Assembly: GCF_003628535.1 (NCBI RefSeq)
Contig: NZ_RBCI01000002.1
Coordinates: 682,001 to 746,000, forward strand
Source: Flavisolibacter nicotianae
GTDB taxonomy: Bacteria; Bacteroidota; Bacteroidia; Chitinophagales; Chitinophagaceae
Length of the DNA stretch: 64,000 bases
Reading direction: 5' to 3'
Shown in pieces: positions 16,438 through 24,891 of the stretch (positions are counted from its first letter, which is position 1; every line of letters begins with the position of its first letter). A program made the translations under genes and the position numbers. A model generated the notes under the pieces. It saw only the letters and a list, made by a program, of their open reading frames with translations. It was not told the DNA's origin and did not search any database.

Positions 16438-16476
16438 AAACGTGGGATGCGAGACGACAAACGTGAAACGAGAGGA
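16435..16476 (+). repeat. 7-bp-periodic array at the PAP2 stop codon
   Basis: Starting with the stop codon, six successive 7-base blocks share a GnGAnAC-like pattern: TGAAAAC, GTGGGAT, GCGAGAC, GACAAAC, GTGAAAC, GAGAGGA. The blocks are too degenerate for a standard tandem-repeat call but keep phase. Confidence 0.5.
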
Positions 16477-16530
16477 TTGCATTCCCATTCCATGGTTTTA
16501 TGGACAGTGTTCCACCTCACGGAAACAAAA

Positions 16531-16560
16531 AAGTCCTGCATCACTGCAGGACTTTTTTTA
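16531..16560. terminator. Bidirectional terminator between PAP2 and RRM genes
   Basis: AAGTCCTGCA, TCAC loop, TGCAGGACTT, with a run of Ts on the plus side and a run of As on the other, so it serves both converging genes. Confidence 0.9.
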
Positions 16561-16576
16561 TGCGAACGAGATACGA

Positions 16577-16918
16577 TTAATATCTTTTTTTGTAACCGCC
16601 ACCGCCGCCGCTGAAGCCGCCGCCGCCATTACCACCGCGGAAGCCGCCACCGCCACCCTGGCGAGAAGGCTTGTCTTCTTTGGGTTTCGCTTCCATCACG
16701 CGGATGGTGCGGTTGTCAACTGAAGCCTGGTCCAGTTCCGCAATTGCTTTTTTTGCTGCTTCGTCATCACTCATTTCTACAAAGCCAAAGCCGCGGCTTT
16801 TGCCTGTGAATTTGTCGGTGATCACTTTTGCAGATGTCACTTCACCATACTCGGCGAAAAATTCTCTCAAGTCTTCATCCTGAATGTTGAAGCTCAAGTT
16901 GGAAACGTAAATGTTCAT
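16577..16918 (-). CDS. Glycine-rich RRM RNA-binding protein
   Basis: A 113-residue protein with one RNA-recognition motif: RNP2 IYVSNL at residues 3-8 and RNP1 KSRGFGFVEM near residues 40-49. A Gly-rich tail (about residues 87-110) ends in KKRY. This is the cold-shock type RRM protein common in Bacteroidota and cyanobacteria, probably an RNA chaperone. A -7-like box CACCTTTG lies 47 bases upstream, leaving an A/T-rich leader that could fold or respond to temperature; this is inference. Confidence 0.93.
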   Translation of the reverse strand: MNIYVSNLSFNIQDEDLREFFAEYGEVTSAKVITDKFTGKSRGFGFVEMSDDEAAKKAIAELDQASVDNRTIRVMEAKPKEDKPSRQGGGGGFRGGNGGGGFSGGGGGYKKRY

Positions 16919-16964
16919 ACTTTCTTTTAGATAAAAATTAAAAATCTGAGGCGAGGCAAGAAAG

Positions 16965-16972
16965 CAAAGGTG
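16965..16972 (-). promoter_or_regulatory. -7-like box of RRM gene; note on 16919-17234
   Basis: CACCTTTG matches TAnnTTTG with one change and is the same octamer used by the two large receptors at 58854 and 59126. The gene-free stretch 16919-17234 (316 bases) holds this promoter, the desaturase promoter at 17145, and A/T-rich sequence; no ORF or RNA gene was recognised in it. Confidence 0.45.
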
Positions 16973-17144
16973 AAACTAACAGCAGAGAAAAAACGTAGCA
17001 GATTAATTCAACACTTAACCTAATGCGATGCTCAATAACAGAACAAATGTACAGGAATGATACCATCATCGGAAATTTATCTTGTTAAGGAAAGGTTACC
17101 GAAAAATGCGCGGGTTCTTAACAACTTCTCTTAGGGCAATGGCG

Positions 17145-17152
17145 TATTTTCG
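17145..17152 (+). promoter_or_regulatory. -7-like box of desaturase gene
   Basis: TATTTTCG matches TAnnTTTG with one change, the same variant type as the prs promoter (TATCTTCG). It lies about 80 bases before the desaturase start. Confidence 0.4.
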
Positions 17153-17234
17153 CGTCGTTAATTTCTTCAGTCTTTCCGCGCATTTGGTCAAAGATTCGTA
17201 GATGAATGTTAATTCTTAATTCAATTGTTTCGTC

Positions 17235-17978
17235 GTGATTTTTGTTATCCTCTTTTTTGTACTGCACTGGTACCTGTCTCTTTTTTCCCAAACGTTTTTT
17301 CAACACCGCTACGCTGCTCACAAGTCGTTTGACATGAGCAGAGGTTGGGAAAAATTCTTCTTTTTCTTTGCCTGGCTGACGCAGGGTTCCTCTTACCTGA
17401 GCCCGAGAGCCTATGGCATCATGCACCGGATTCACCACGCTTATACCGATACGGAGCTAGATCCGCATTCGCCTTCGTACGATAAAAACCTGTTCGCCAT
17501 GATGTGGCGCACCAAAAAGATTTATTCGGACATTTTGTACGAACGCACCGCCATTGAACCCCGCTTTACCAAGAACGTTCCGGCCTGGAAAAGCTTTGAC
17601 CTGTTTGCCAGCAGCTGGGGCTCCCGTGTTTTCTGGATCGGCGTGTACGTGGCCCTGTACCTTCTTTTTGCGCCTTCGGCCTGGTTCCTCGTACTGGTTC
17701 CTGTCCATGCTGTGATGGGCCCGCTGCACGGTGTCATCATCAACTGGTATGCACACAAGTACGGCGACGTGAACTTTGAAACCGACAACACCTCCAAAAA
17801 CCTGTTCAAGGTCGACTGGCTGATGTTTGGCGAAGGTTATCACAACAACCACCACGTTCACCCGAGCCGCAGCAACTTTGCCGCCCGGAAGGGAGAGTTT
17901 GATCCCTGTTACCCGCTGATCCTGCTGCTGAACAAGATCGGCGTGATCAAAGTGAACAACAGCCTGCAGCCGGCATAA
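17235..17978 (+). CDS. Acyl-CoA/fatty-acid desaturase family protein
   Basis: A 247-residue membrane di-iron desaturase. The three His boxes are HRYAAH (about residues 25-30), HRIHH (about 64-68) and HNNHH (about 206-210). Hydrophobic helices flank them (VILFFVLHWYLSLF, IGVYVALYLLFAPSAWFLVL). It would insert a double bond into an acyl chain, adjusting membrane fluidity. The start is GTG 17235; a stop codon lies six codons upstream in frame and no ATG intervenes. The protein is shorter than many desaturases because it begins close to the first His box. Its 3' region is one copy of the element also found after guaB. Confidence 0.85.
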   Translation: MIFVILFFVLHWYLSLFSQTFFQHRYAAHKSFDMSRGWEKFFFFFAWLTQGSSYLSPRAYGIMHRIHHAYTDTELDPHSPSYDKNLFAMMWRTKKIYSDILYERTAIEPRFTKNVPAWKSFDLFASSWGSRVFWIGVYVALYLLFAPSAWFLVLVPVHAVMGPLHGVIINWYAHKYGDVNFETDNTSKNLFKVDWLMFGEGYHNNHHVHPSRSNFAARKGEFDPCYPLILLLNKIGVIKVNNSLQPA

Positions 17979-18097
17979 GGTCTCCCCCGGTTATCAGCCC
18001 ACTCAATCCCCCGAGGGGGACATGGCACACGCACAGAACCTGGCTTTTGCACGATACTGAAACGCCTCCATCATTTCTTTGATGGAGGCGTTTTTTA
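17979..18097 (+). repeat. Conserved 3' element, copy A (after desaturase)
   Basis: Starts immediately after the desaturase stop codon. It contains a CCCCCGGTTATCAGCCCAC segment, a small C5/G5 hairpin (CCCCCGAGGGGG), the segments ATGGCACACGCACAGA and CTTTTGCACGA, and ends with the GCCTCCATCA terminator hairpin (18062-18096). The whole length aligns with 23251-23135 read on the minus strand after guaB. Most positions agree by eye, including non-hairpin parts. Confidence 0.75.
18062..18096 (+). terminator. Terminator at end of 3' element copy A
   Basis: ACGCCTCCATCA, six-base loop, TGATGGAGGCGT, then a T-run. Perfect 12-bp stem. Confidence 0.9.
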
Positions 18098-18130
18098 TTC
18101 GATTGAAACAATACAACAGGAGAGAAGCTG

Positions 18131-20350
18131 CTACTTTTTCTTTCTAAGCAATTCCGGAAAGTAGCCGTGTGCTCTTCCACTTACGGACGCATTTGCCGCT
18201 ACGGTTTTGTACACGATCAGCGAATTGTCACCGATGCCTCCTCCATTCGCCAGGGATCGGTTCTCAAAGGAAGAATGGCTGACCAGCACCGAGCCGCCCA
18301 GCTTGTAATCAGAGCCCATTGCCGTTTTTGCCGGCGCTTTTATCCTGACCTGTTCGAGGAGCAAATGCGCTTTTGCCGAACTGTGCCCGGTGGTGACAAA
18401 GGGCACCGGCGAGGCGTCCATCACGTTGTTGACGAGGGCAAATGCGTTACCGACAATCGTATAAAATTTCAGCGCTGCTGAGTGAATGTTCGAGAGCCGG
18501 TTGCCGTAAAAATTGAAGCTGCCCTTGACATTGGAAACGGCGCAATCCACGTTTTCAAACGAGCAATGAATCAGGGGGTTGGTCAGCACGTTAAAGCCCT
18601 CGGAAGCGTACGCTGCTCCTTCGCCTTTGGCTGTTTGTATGTTTTTGAAAACACAATCCACCAACATAAAGCCATCCCCCATCCGGTGGTTGCCAACGGC
18701 CATGCCGGTGCCACCATTTTCAAAGCGGCAGCGGTAAATCATGTTGGCCTGCAGCGCCGCACCGGTGTTGCCACGCTTTTTGTCCGGCGACTGGTTGTTG
18801 ACCCAGTCAAAGTCCGTGGTCTTTGATTCGGCGCCCGGCTTGTTTTCAAAGCCCATGTCCACAAACGTGGAATAGCCGGCGCCATCAGAAACGATCGTGC
18901 CTTTTCCCGTTGTACTCACCAGGACCGACCGATCGGCGCCTTCTCCCCAAAAACCGCCGCCGGCCAGGTGATCGAGGAACAGGGGTTCGCTCAGTTCATA
19001 TTTACCGGCCGGGAAAAACAGGGGTTCAGATATGCCGCCTTTCTCCGCGGCATCCAGGGCCCGCTGGATGGCGGCCCGGTCGTCCTTGCCGTCGTTGGGA
19101 ACGGCGCCAAAATCCTTGACGTTCAGCATCAGTTCCGGGAGGTTGGCAATGCGGGGGCCGGCGGCCAGCTGGTAGGCGGAAAAATCGGGCAGCTGCACGG
19201 TCGCGGAATCGGCGGTCGAAAGAAACGACAGCCTTGGGGGAATGGCCTTGCCGGCGGCCTGCATAGCGGCTTTGGTGATTGGCTCATTGAAGGGTTTGTG
19301 GTAATCGCTTGTATTGGTCAGCATCCAGAGGTCACCCATGGATTGCACCGTTGTGCTGGCACCAATCACAAACGGTCCCGGTGCTGCATCATAACTCAGC
19401 CCGTACTTGTTGCCAAAGCTGATCACGGTTGAAGGCCCGGCGCTGTGTACTGTCACACCGACTGAGCTCTTGTCTTCAGGACCGGGGTAGTTGACATTTT
19501 CCAGCAGCAGCAGCGTTCCATTGGCGTTGTAGTCGGCGTAGTGAACCATGCTGCCCAGTGTGTTGGCCCGTAGCGCTACATTCACCACGGCTGTGGTCTG
19601 TGGCACTTTCAGCAGCATTTCGTTCGGGCTGCTGCCGTTGTTTCCTTCCGTGCGAATGCCCTCGACCAGGTGGTGGCCAAACGGCGAAGGCGACTGGATG
19701 ACAATGTCTGCATCGCCCCTGGTACCCTGCATGCCAAAGGCCCGCCCTTCCAGGTGCCCCCGGACCAGCTGGATGTGAATGCGGTTGTATTGCAGGTTGC
19801 CACCGAACACCATTGCTTTCGCCTGCGGATGCGCAATCTGCAATCCTATATCACTGCTTTTTAAGTTGCATCCCTGGACCTGAAACTCACCCGGTGCCTG
19901 TAACCGAAGTGCCGTGCCGTCTTTTCCGGCCGATGCCAGGATGTTCATGAATGTCAGAAGGCAACGGCCGTAATCTGCCACATCCAGCACGGCCGCATCT
20001 TTGGCTGTGTTGTTGATGATGTTGAAATTACCAATCGTCAGGCTACGGCTTCCTTTGATGGTGATGGATCCCTGCAACTGGGTGCATAGTCGGCCGGCAC
20101 CCCAGATCAACCCGCTTTGCCACCCGCTGATCTGAAGGTTGCCAATGTTGTAGACACCGGGTTTAAAGTAAAGGTTCTGCTTGCGGTTTAGCATTCCTTG
20201 TATTTCTGCAGACGTTGCATTGAGCGGCACCGGCGTCAGGCGAACCGCTTTACCCTGTGCGGCCCTGGGACCCGGTTGCGGCTGTGCGTTTACTGCGCAG
20301 GCAAGTGCGACAATCAAAAAGGCCAGGAGCGGAAGTGTTCTTTTTATCAT
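18131..20350 (-). CDS. Secreted pectate-lyase-3-like beta-helix protein
   Basis: A 739-residue protein with a signal peptide (MIKRTLPLLAFLIVALACAVNAQ). Two halves look like right-handed beta-helices. The second begins with the characteristic NVKDFGAVPNDGKDDRAAIQRALDAA, the start motif of the pectate_lyase_3/GH55 type, followed by PLFFPAGKYELSEPL and GFWGEGADRSVL. The first half has repeated short strands (IGNLQISGW, ITIKGSRSLTIGNFNII). It probably binds or cleaves an extracellular polysaccharide; catalytic residues cannot be assigned. ATG 20350 is preferred over the upstream in-frame start at 20404 because the signal peptide starts there. The gene stands alone on the minus strand. Confidence 0.8.
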   Translation of the reverse strand: MIKRTLPLLAFLIVALACAVNAQPQPGPRAAQGKAVRLTPVPLNATSAEIQGMLNRKQNLYFKPGVYNIGNLQISGWQSGLIWGAGRLCTQLQGSITIKGSRSLTIGNFNIINNTAKDAAVLDVADYGRCLLTFMNILASAGKDGTALRLQAPGEFQVQGCNLKSSDIGLQIAHPQAKAMVFGGNLQYNRIHIQLVRGHLEGRAFGMQGTRGDADIVIQSPSPFGHHLVEGIRTEGNNGSSPNEMLLKVPQTTAVVNVALRANTLGSMVHYADYNANGTLLLLENVNYPGPEDKSSVGVTVHSAGPSTVISFGNKYGLSYDAAPGPFVIGASTTVQSMGDLWMLTNTSDYHKPFNEPITKAAMQAAGKAIPPRLSFLSTADSATVQLPDFSAYQLAAGPRIANLPELMLNVKDFGAVPNDGKDDRAAIQRALDAAEKGGISEPLFFPAGKYELSEPLFLDHLAGGGFWGEGADRSVLVSTTGKGTIVSDGAGYSTFVDMGFENKPGAESKTTDFDWVNNQSPDKKRGNTGAALQANMIYRCRFENGGTGMAVGNHRMGDGFMLVDCVFKNIQTAKGEGAAYASEGFNVLTNPLIHCSFENVDCAVSNVKGSFNFYGNRLSNIHSAALKFYTIVGNAFALVNNVMDASPVPFVTTGHSSAKAHLLLEQVRIKAPAKTAMGSDYKLGGSVLVSHSSFENRSLANGGGIGDNSLIVYKTVAANASVSGRAHGYFPELLRKKK

Positions 20351-20532
20351 GAAAGCGCTTTGTGAATAAGCTGCTATGAAGTTGCAACAGCTTTTACAAA
20401 GCATTTGTTATTTGTTGACAAGATGGGTTTGAATTTTTTCGGCCGCGATTCTTCACCACATTGCCCATTTTCTTTTTCTCCGCGGTGAAAACTTCTCTCC
20501 CTAATTTTATCCTTCTTAAAAAATCAACCGGT

Positions 20533-21900
20533 ATGCAAACAGCATGGAAAGATTACCAGAAACAAAACGAGCAACGATTTTTAGATGAAATGCTGGAGCT
20601 CCTGCGCATTCCGTCCGTGAGTGCCAAAAGTGAGCACAAAGACGATATGCGCAGGTGTGCGGAACTGGTGCGTCAGCGCCTCCTTGATTCTGGCTGCGAC
20701 AGGGCCGACGTCATGGAAACGGCCGGGCATCCGGTTGTCTATGGCGAAAAGATCATTGACCCGGCAAAACCCACTGTTTTGGTCTATGGCCATTACGATG
20801 TACAGCCGGCCGATCCGCTGGAGCTGTGGCACAGCGGGCCGTTTGAGCCGGTGATCAAAGACGGGAAGGTGTTTGCCCGCGGCAGCGCCGACGACAAAGG
20901 CCAGTTTTACATGCACGTAAAAGCGCTGGAAACAATGGTGAAAACAGGCAGCCTTGAAACCAACATCAAGTTTTTGATCGAAGGCGAAGAAGAAGTGGGC
21001 TCGCCCAACCTGGCGGATTTTGTCCGGCAGAATAAAGCACTGCTGAAAGCCGATGTGATCCTCATCAGCGACAGCTCCATGATCAGCATGGAAAACCCGT
21101 CGCTGGACATTGGTGTTCGTGGCCTGTCATACATCGAGGTGGAAGTAACGGGACCAAACCGTGACCTGCACAGCGGAACATACGGCGGTGCCGTGGCCAA
21201 TCCGATCACCATACTTGCGAAAATGATCGCCTCCCTGCACGATCAAAACAATCACATTTCTATCCCCGGTTTTTACGATGACGTGGTGGAAGCCACGAAA
21301 GCGGAAAGAGAGCTAATGGGCCGTGCGCCATTTGACGAGGACGATTACAAGCAAGACCTTGGTGTAAACGAATTGTGGGGTGAAAACGGATTTACCACAA
21401 ACGAACGGACCGGCATTCGCCCGACACTGGAAGTGAACGGCATTTGGGGAGGTTATACCGGCGAAGGTGCCAAAACCGTGTTGCCGTCAAAAGCCACGGC
21501 CAAGATTTCTGCACGGTTAGTTCCCAACCAGGACTCACGCAAAATAACGGACCTGCTGCTGGCGCATTTTAAAAAAATAGCACCCGCTTCCGTTACCGTT
21601 CATGCCTTTGAACACCATGGCGGTGAGCCTTACATGACACCGATCGACAGCAAAGGCTACCAGGCCGCGGCCAAGGCCATTCAAACAACGTTTGGCAAAG
21701 AACCCGTGCCAGTGCGTGGCGGTGGTTCCATTCCCATCTGTTCAATTTTGGAAAAAGAACTGGGGATCAAGATCGTGTTCATGGGCTTTGGACTGGACAA
21801 CGACAACCTGCACTCGCCCAACGAAAAATACAACCTGGAGAATTACTACAAAGGCATCGAAACCATTCCCTACTTCCACAAGTTTTTTGCACAGAGCTAA
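20533..21900 (+). CDS. M20-family metallopeptidase (dipeptidase)
   Basis: A 455-residue cytoplasmic peptidase. The di-zinc site is visible: His and Asp in YGHYDVQP, Asp in RGSADDKGQ, the Glu pair in IEGEEEVGSP, and a late His in DNDNLHSPNE. A dimerisation domain lies in the centre (LHSGTYGGAVANP). It matches the dipeptidase branch of M20 (CNDP/PepV-like), hydrolysing dipeptides or similar amides. ATG 20533 (MQTAWKDYQKQN) is chosen; upstream in-frame residues look non-coding. A strong hairpin follows the stop. Confidence 0.9.
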   Translation: MQTAWKDYQKQNEQRFLDEMLELLRIPSVSAKSEHKDDMRRCAELVRQRLLDSGCDRADVMETAGHPVVYGEKIIDPAKPTVLVYGHYDVQPADPLELWHSGPFEPVIKDGKVFARGSADDKGQFYMHVKALETMVKTGSLETNIKFLIEGEEEVGSPNLADFVRQNKALLKADVILISDSSMISMENPSLDIGVRGLSYIEVEVTGPNRDLHSGTYGGAVANPITILAKMIASLHDQNNHISIPGFYDDVVEATKAERELMGRAPFDEDDYKQDLGVNELWGENGFTTNERTGIRPTLEVNGIWGGYTGEGAKTVLPSKATAKISARLVPNQDSRKITDLLLAHFKKIAPASVTVHAFEHHGGEPYMTPIDSKGYQAAAKAIQTTFGKEPVPVRGGGSIPICSILEKELGIKIVFMGFGLDNDNLHSPNEKYNLENYYKGIETIPYFHKFFAQS

Positions 21901-21927
21901 AGCAAAGAAATGAAATCCGTTGACGGG

Positions 21928-21970
21928 AGTTCACAGGCCTTGCTTTCAAGCAAGCCTTGTGAACTTTTTT
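21928..21970 (+). terminator. Terminator after M20 peptidase
   Basis: AGTTCACAGGCCTTGCTT, a two-base loop, and AAGCAAGCCTTGTGAACT form an 18-bp stem with two mismatches, then Ts. Confidence 0.9.
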
Positions 21971-22067
21971 ATTGGGTTAACGTTGTGTTGTTTTTGCTCT
22001 GAGAACATGGTTCACGACGGTTTCCAGCAAAGGATTTGTTCTTACTTTCGGAAACGAAATTTTTCAC

Positions 22068-22497
22068 ATGCAGGAGGAAAAACTAAGCGCCTATATCAGG
22101 AAACGGCTGGCCGAATTGGACAGCCAAAAAGACCTGAAGGAGATTGTATACAAAGGCCGGTTGTCGTTTGGCGTGGACTCCACCGTGTTTGGTCATTTGC
22201 CTGCGTGGAAAGCATTGGTGAAGCAAAAAAAGCATTTGGTGAAATGGATCTGGATATGCCTTCCTGGTGTCTTTCACCATCATCTTCATCACGGGTGATT
22301 ATTACGAAAAGTTTGCGCAGAACTGGATGAAAGCCACCGCTGCACTGGTTTTGCTTTCCGGTTGCATCATGATCTTTTATGTCATCACGGCGTTTTATAC
22401 CTTATTTTACAAGTTCCGGAAAACGGAAAGAGAAGTGAGAAAATTAATTTACCAGGACATTTTGCACCAATTAGAAAAAGAAAAGAGTAGCGTGTGA
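22068..22497 (+). pseudogene. Small two-helix membrane protein, frameshifted
   Basis: From ATG 22068 the frame encodes MQEEKLSAYIRKRLAEL... through HLVKWIWICL and then becomes nonsense (PGVFHHHLHHG). In a second frame the sequence resumes as AFLVSFTIIFITGDYYEKFAQNW, with another helix (AALVLLSGCIMIFYVITAF) and a charged tail to TGA 22497. A one-base loss near 22255-22262 explains both pieces: the first helix is split exactly at the switch point. The joined protein would be about 142 residues with a soluble N-terminus and two transmembrane helices. Function unknown. The stop overlaps the S4 gene start (GTGA). It could be a true mutation or an assembly error. Confidence 0.65.
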
Positions 22498-22895
22498 AAA
22501 AAGAAGCCAAAGAAAAATTACGGTTGGATAAATACCTCTGGTCGATCCGCCTGTTTAAAACAAGAACACTGGCGGCAGCAGCCTGCGATACCGGCAAGGT
22601 CAAACAGGCCGGTACATCGGTAAAAGCAGCCAAGAGCGTAAGCATCGGCGACGAGTATGAAGTGAAAACCGAAGCCAAAAAGTGGATCATCAAAGTGACG
22701 GGTTTGCTGCACAACCGCATGGCCTATTCCGAAGCCATCAATTACTACATAGACTTAACGCCGGCCGAGGAAATCGACCGTACGCAGTTCCAGGCCGCGT
22801 CCTTTTACACCGGCAAACGGCCAAGTAAAGTGGGGCGGCCCACCAAGAAATTGCGCAGGGAGCTGGATGAGTTTTTGGGGGAAGAAGAGGAGTAA
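22494..22895 (+). CDS. S4-domain RNA-binding protein (Hsp15-like)
   Basis: A 133-residue basic protein with an S4 domain at about residues 9-75: LRLDKYLWSIRLFKTRTLAA...GKVKQAG. The tail KRPSKVGRPTKKLRRELDEF is typical of the Hsp15 (HslR) family, which binds free 50S subunits carrying peptidyl-tRNA and aids their recycling. Initiation is at GTG 22494, overlapping the previous stop by four bases, so translation is coupled. An 8-bp-periodic array starts directly after its TAA. Confidence 0.85.
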   Translation: MKKEAKEKLRLDKYLWSIRLFKTRTLAAAACDTGKVKQAGTSVKAAKSVSIGDEYEVKTEAKKWIIKVTGLLHNRMAYSEAINYYIDLTPAEEIDRTQFQAASFYTGKRPSKVGRPTKKLRRELDEFLGEEEE

Positions 22896-22935
22896 TGTGA
22901 AAATGTGCAGATGTGAAAATGAGAAAATGCTAATT
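22896..22935 (+). repeat. 8-bp-periodic array after the S4 gene
   Basis: Directly after the stop: blocks TGTGAAAA, TGTGCAGA, TGTGAAAA, TGAGAAAA, TGCTAATT. The first four fit TGnGnAnA. Confidence 0.5.
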
Positions 22936-23134
22936 GGATAATGTAAGAATGGGTTGTTTTGCCCGGCTGTGTTCCGAAGGATGAAGGGTGCGACGCAACA
23001 GGTGTTCAATCGACGTTCCATCGCTGGAAACATAAAAATATATCGGTCCACCGGAGCTTAAGCTTCCTTTCTTTTTCTATTAACGGGATGCCCCTCTGGG
23101 GCAAACAATACTGTTGGTGGGAACGCCAAGCGGC
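22936..23134. other. Gene-free spacer between S4 gene and guaB
   Basis: With the flanking repeats, the gene-free stretch is 22896-23251. This middle part holds a small GCCCC/GGGGC hairpin near 23091-23103 and no convincing ORF, promoter or RNA gene. Confidence 0.4.
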
Positions 23135-23251
23135 AATAAAAAGCCTCCATCAAAAAGGATGATGGAGGCTTTTTTATTTCGTGCAAAAGCAGGGGTCTGT
23201 GCATGTGCCAGGTCCCCTTGGGGATTGAGGGGGCTGATGGCCGGGTGAGGT
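23135..23251 (-). repeat. Conserved 3' element, copy B (after guaB)
   Basis: Read on the minus strand it starts right after the guaB stop and follows the same order as copy A: CCCGGCCATCAGCCCCCTC, a C4/G4 hairpin (CCCCAAGGGG), CTGGCACATGCACAGA, GCTTTTGCACGA, then GCCTCCATCATCC...GATGGAGGC and Ts, which is the guaB terminator (23138-23175). Confidence 0.75.
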
Positions 23252-24727
23252 TTACTTCCTGCTGTAATTCGGCGCTTCCCGTGTGATTTCCACGTCGTGG
23301 GTGTGGCTTTCCCGCATACCGGCGTTGGTGATCTTGACAAAGGTGGCCTGCTGCAGGTCGGCAATGCTTTTGGCACCGCAATATCCCATGCCTGCACGAA
23401 GACCACCGACGTACTGGTAAACGATCTCCTTCAGCATGCCTTTATAGGCCACACGGCCTTCGATGCCTTCGGGAACATATTTTTTTACATCGGCTTCGGG
23501 ATCCTGGAAATAGCGGTCGCTGCTGCCGGTGGACATGGCGCCCAGCGAACCCATACCGCGGTATTCCTTGAACTTCCTTCCTTCGTAAATGATGGTATCG
23601 CCGGGGCTTTCTTCGGTACCCGCAAACACGCTTCCCATCATCACCACATCGGCACCTGCGGCGAGGGCTTTCACCATATCGCCGGTGTAGCGGATACCGC
23701 CATCGGCGATCAGCGGGATGCCCCGCTTTTGAAGGGCTGCATTGGCCTGCATAATGGCCGTGAGTTGCGGCACACCGGCACCGGCAACGATACGGGTAGT
23801 ACAAATTGAGCCCGGGCCGATGCCCACTTTCACGGCGTCGGCGCCTGCATCGGCCAGCGCTTCGGCACCTTCGGTGGTAGCGATGTTGCCGGCAATGACG
23901 TTGATGTCTTTGAAATTCTTTTTGACGCTTTTCAGCGAATCGATGATTCCTTTGGAATGGCCGTGTGCACTATCGAGGCAAAGCACATCGACGCCCACAT
24001 GCTGCAGGGCGGCCACACGGTCCAGCAAGTCCATCGTCACGCCAATGGCGGCACCAACACGCAGGCGGCCAAAGGCATCTTTGACAGCGTTGGGATAGGA
24101 GGTGACCTGCAAAATATCGCGGTAGGTAATCAGGCCAATTAATTTTCCGTCACCATCAACAACGGGTAGTTTTTCCACCTTGGTCTGGCGAAGGATCTTT
24201 TCGGCTGCTTTCAGGTCGGTTCCTTCGGGTGCGGTCACCAGGTTTTCCCTGGTCATCACTTCACTCACGGGCCGTTGCGGGTTTTCCTGGAAACGGAGGT
24301 CGCGGTTGGTGAGGATGCCGGCCAGCTTGCCTTTTTCATCGACAATGGGAATGCCGCCGATCTTGTTTTCCCGCATGATGCGCAGGGCATCGCCAACGAT
24401 GGCGTTGTCTTTTAAGGTGATCGGGTCGACGATCAGGCCGCTTTCGCTGCGTTTTACTTTGCGTACCTGGTCGGCCTGCTTTTCAATGGTCATGTTCTTG
24501 TGCAGGATGCCCAATCCGCCTTCCCGTGCCAGGGCGATGGCGAGAGCGGCTTCCGTTACGGTATCCATAGCCGCGGAGAGCATGGGGATGTTTAGCGTGA
24601 TGTCTTTGGTGAGACGGGTTTTGATGTCAACATCACGGGGTAAAATTTCAGAATAAGCCGGAACAAGAAGAACGTCGTCGAATGTTAAGCCTTCAATGAA
24701 AGTCTTTTGCGTGGAGTTTGTTGCCAT
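23252..24727 (-). CDS. guaB: Inosine-5'-monophosphate dehydrogenase
   Basis: A 491-residue enzyme converting IMP to XMP, the committed step to GMP. The TIM barrel is interrupted by two CBS domains (about residues 95-210: [42 protein letters not shown]). The catalytic loop [13 protein letters not shown] with its Cys (near residue 308), the flap region GMGSLGAM and the R-Y-F segment are intact. ATG 24727 is chosen: a TTG two codons upstream would lie inside the TATCTTTG promoter box (24731-24738) and hence before the transcript start. It is terminated by the conserved 3' element. Confidence 0.97.
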   Translation of the reverse strand: MATNSTQKTFIEGLTFDDVLLVPAYSEILPRDVDIKTRLTKDITLNIPMLSAAMDTVTEAALAIALAREGGLGILHKNMTIEKQADQVRKVKRSESGLIVDPITLKDNAIVGDALRIMRENKIGGIPIVDEKGKLAGILTNRDLRFQENPQRPVSEVMTRENLVTAPEGTDLKAAEKILRQTKVEKLPVVDGDGKLIGLITYRDILQVTSYPNAVKDAFGRLRVGAAIGVTMDLLDRVAALQHVGVDVLCLDSAHGHSKGIIDSLKSVKKNFKDINVIAGNIATTEGAEALADAGADAVKVGIGPGSICTTRIVAGAGVPQLTAIMQANAALQKRGIPLIADGGIRYTGDMVKALAAGADVVMMGSVFAGTEESPGDTIIYEGRKFKEYRGMGSLGAMSTGSSDRYFQDPEADVKKYVPEGIEGRVAYKGMLKEIVYQYVGGLRAGMGYCGAKSIADLQQATFVKITNAGMRESHTHDVEITREAPNYSRK

Positions 24728-24730
24728 AGG

Positions 24731-24738
24731 CAAAGATA
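24731..24738 (-). promoter_or_regulatory. -7 box of guaB promoter
   Basis: TATCTTTG, a perfect TAnnTTTG, only three bases before the ATG of guaB. This fixes the start codon and implies a leaderless or nearly leaderless mRNA. Confidence 0.65.
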
Positions 24739-24743
24739 GGGGA

Positions 24744-24791
24744 AGAGAACAGAAGATCAGTTGAACAGTAGACTAGACGAACAAGGACCAG
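24744..24791 (+). repeat. 8-bp-periodic array between dprA and guaB
   Basis: Blocks AGAGAACA, GAAGATCA, GTTGAACA, GTAGACTA, GACGAACA, AGGACCAG keep an 8-base phase with consensus GnnGAACA. A weaker related stretch follows the dprA stop (24868-24891). Strand is arbitrary. Confidence 0.45.
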
Positions 24792-24891
24792 GAGAAGAAG
24801 ATTCCTTTGTTTATCTTCTGCTCGGAATATGCAGCCTGTCTTCATGCCGAGGAGAAGCATAAGCTGAAAGCACTTCATCGGTTCATCTGCT

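Noticed and set aside
22068-22497. Programmed frameshifting as explanation for the two-frame membrane protein
   Set aside because: No slippery heptamer or downstream stem was seen at the switch point; simple base loss explains it.
22936-23134. Possible insertion-sequence or MITE end near the GCCCC/GGGGC hairpin
   Set aside because: No terminal inverted repeats, target duplication or transposase remnant could be found.
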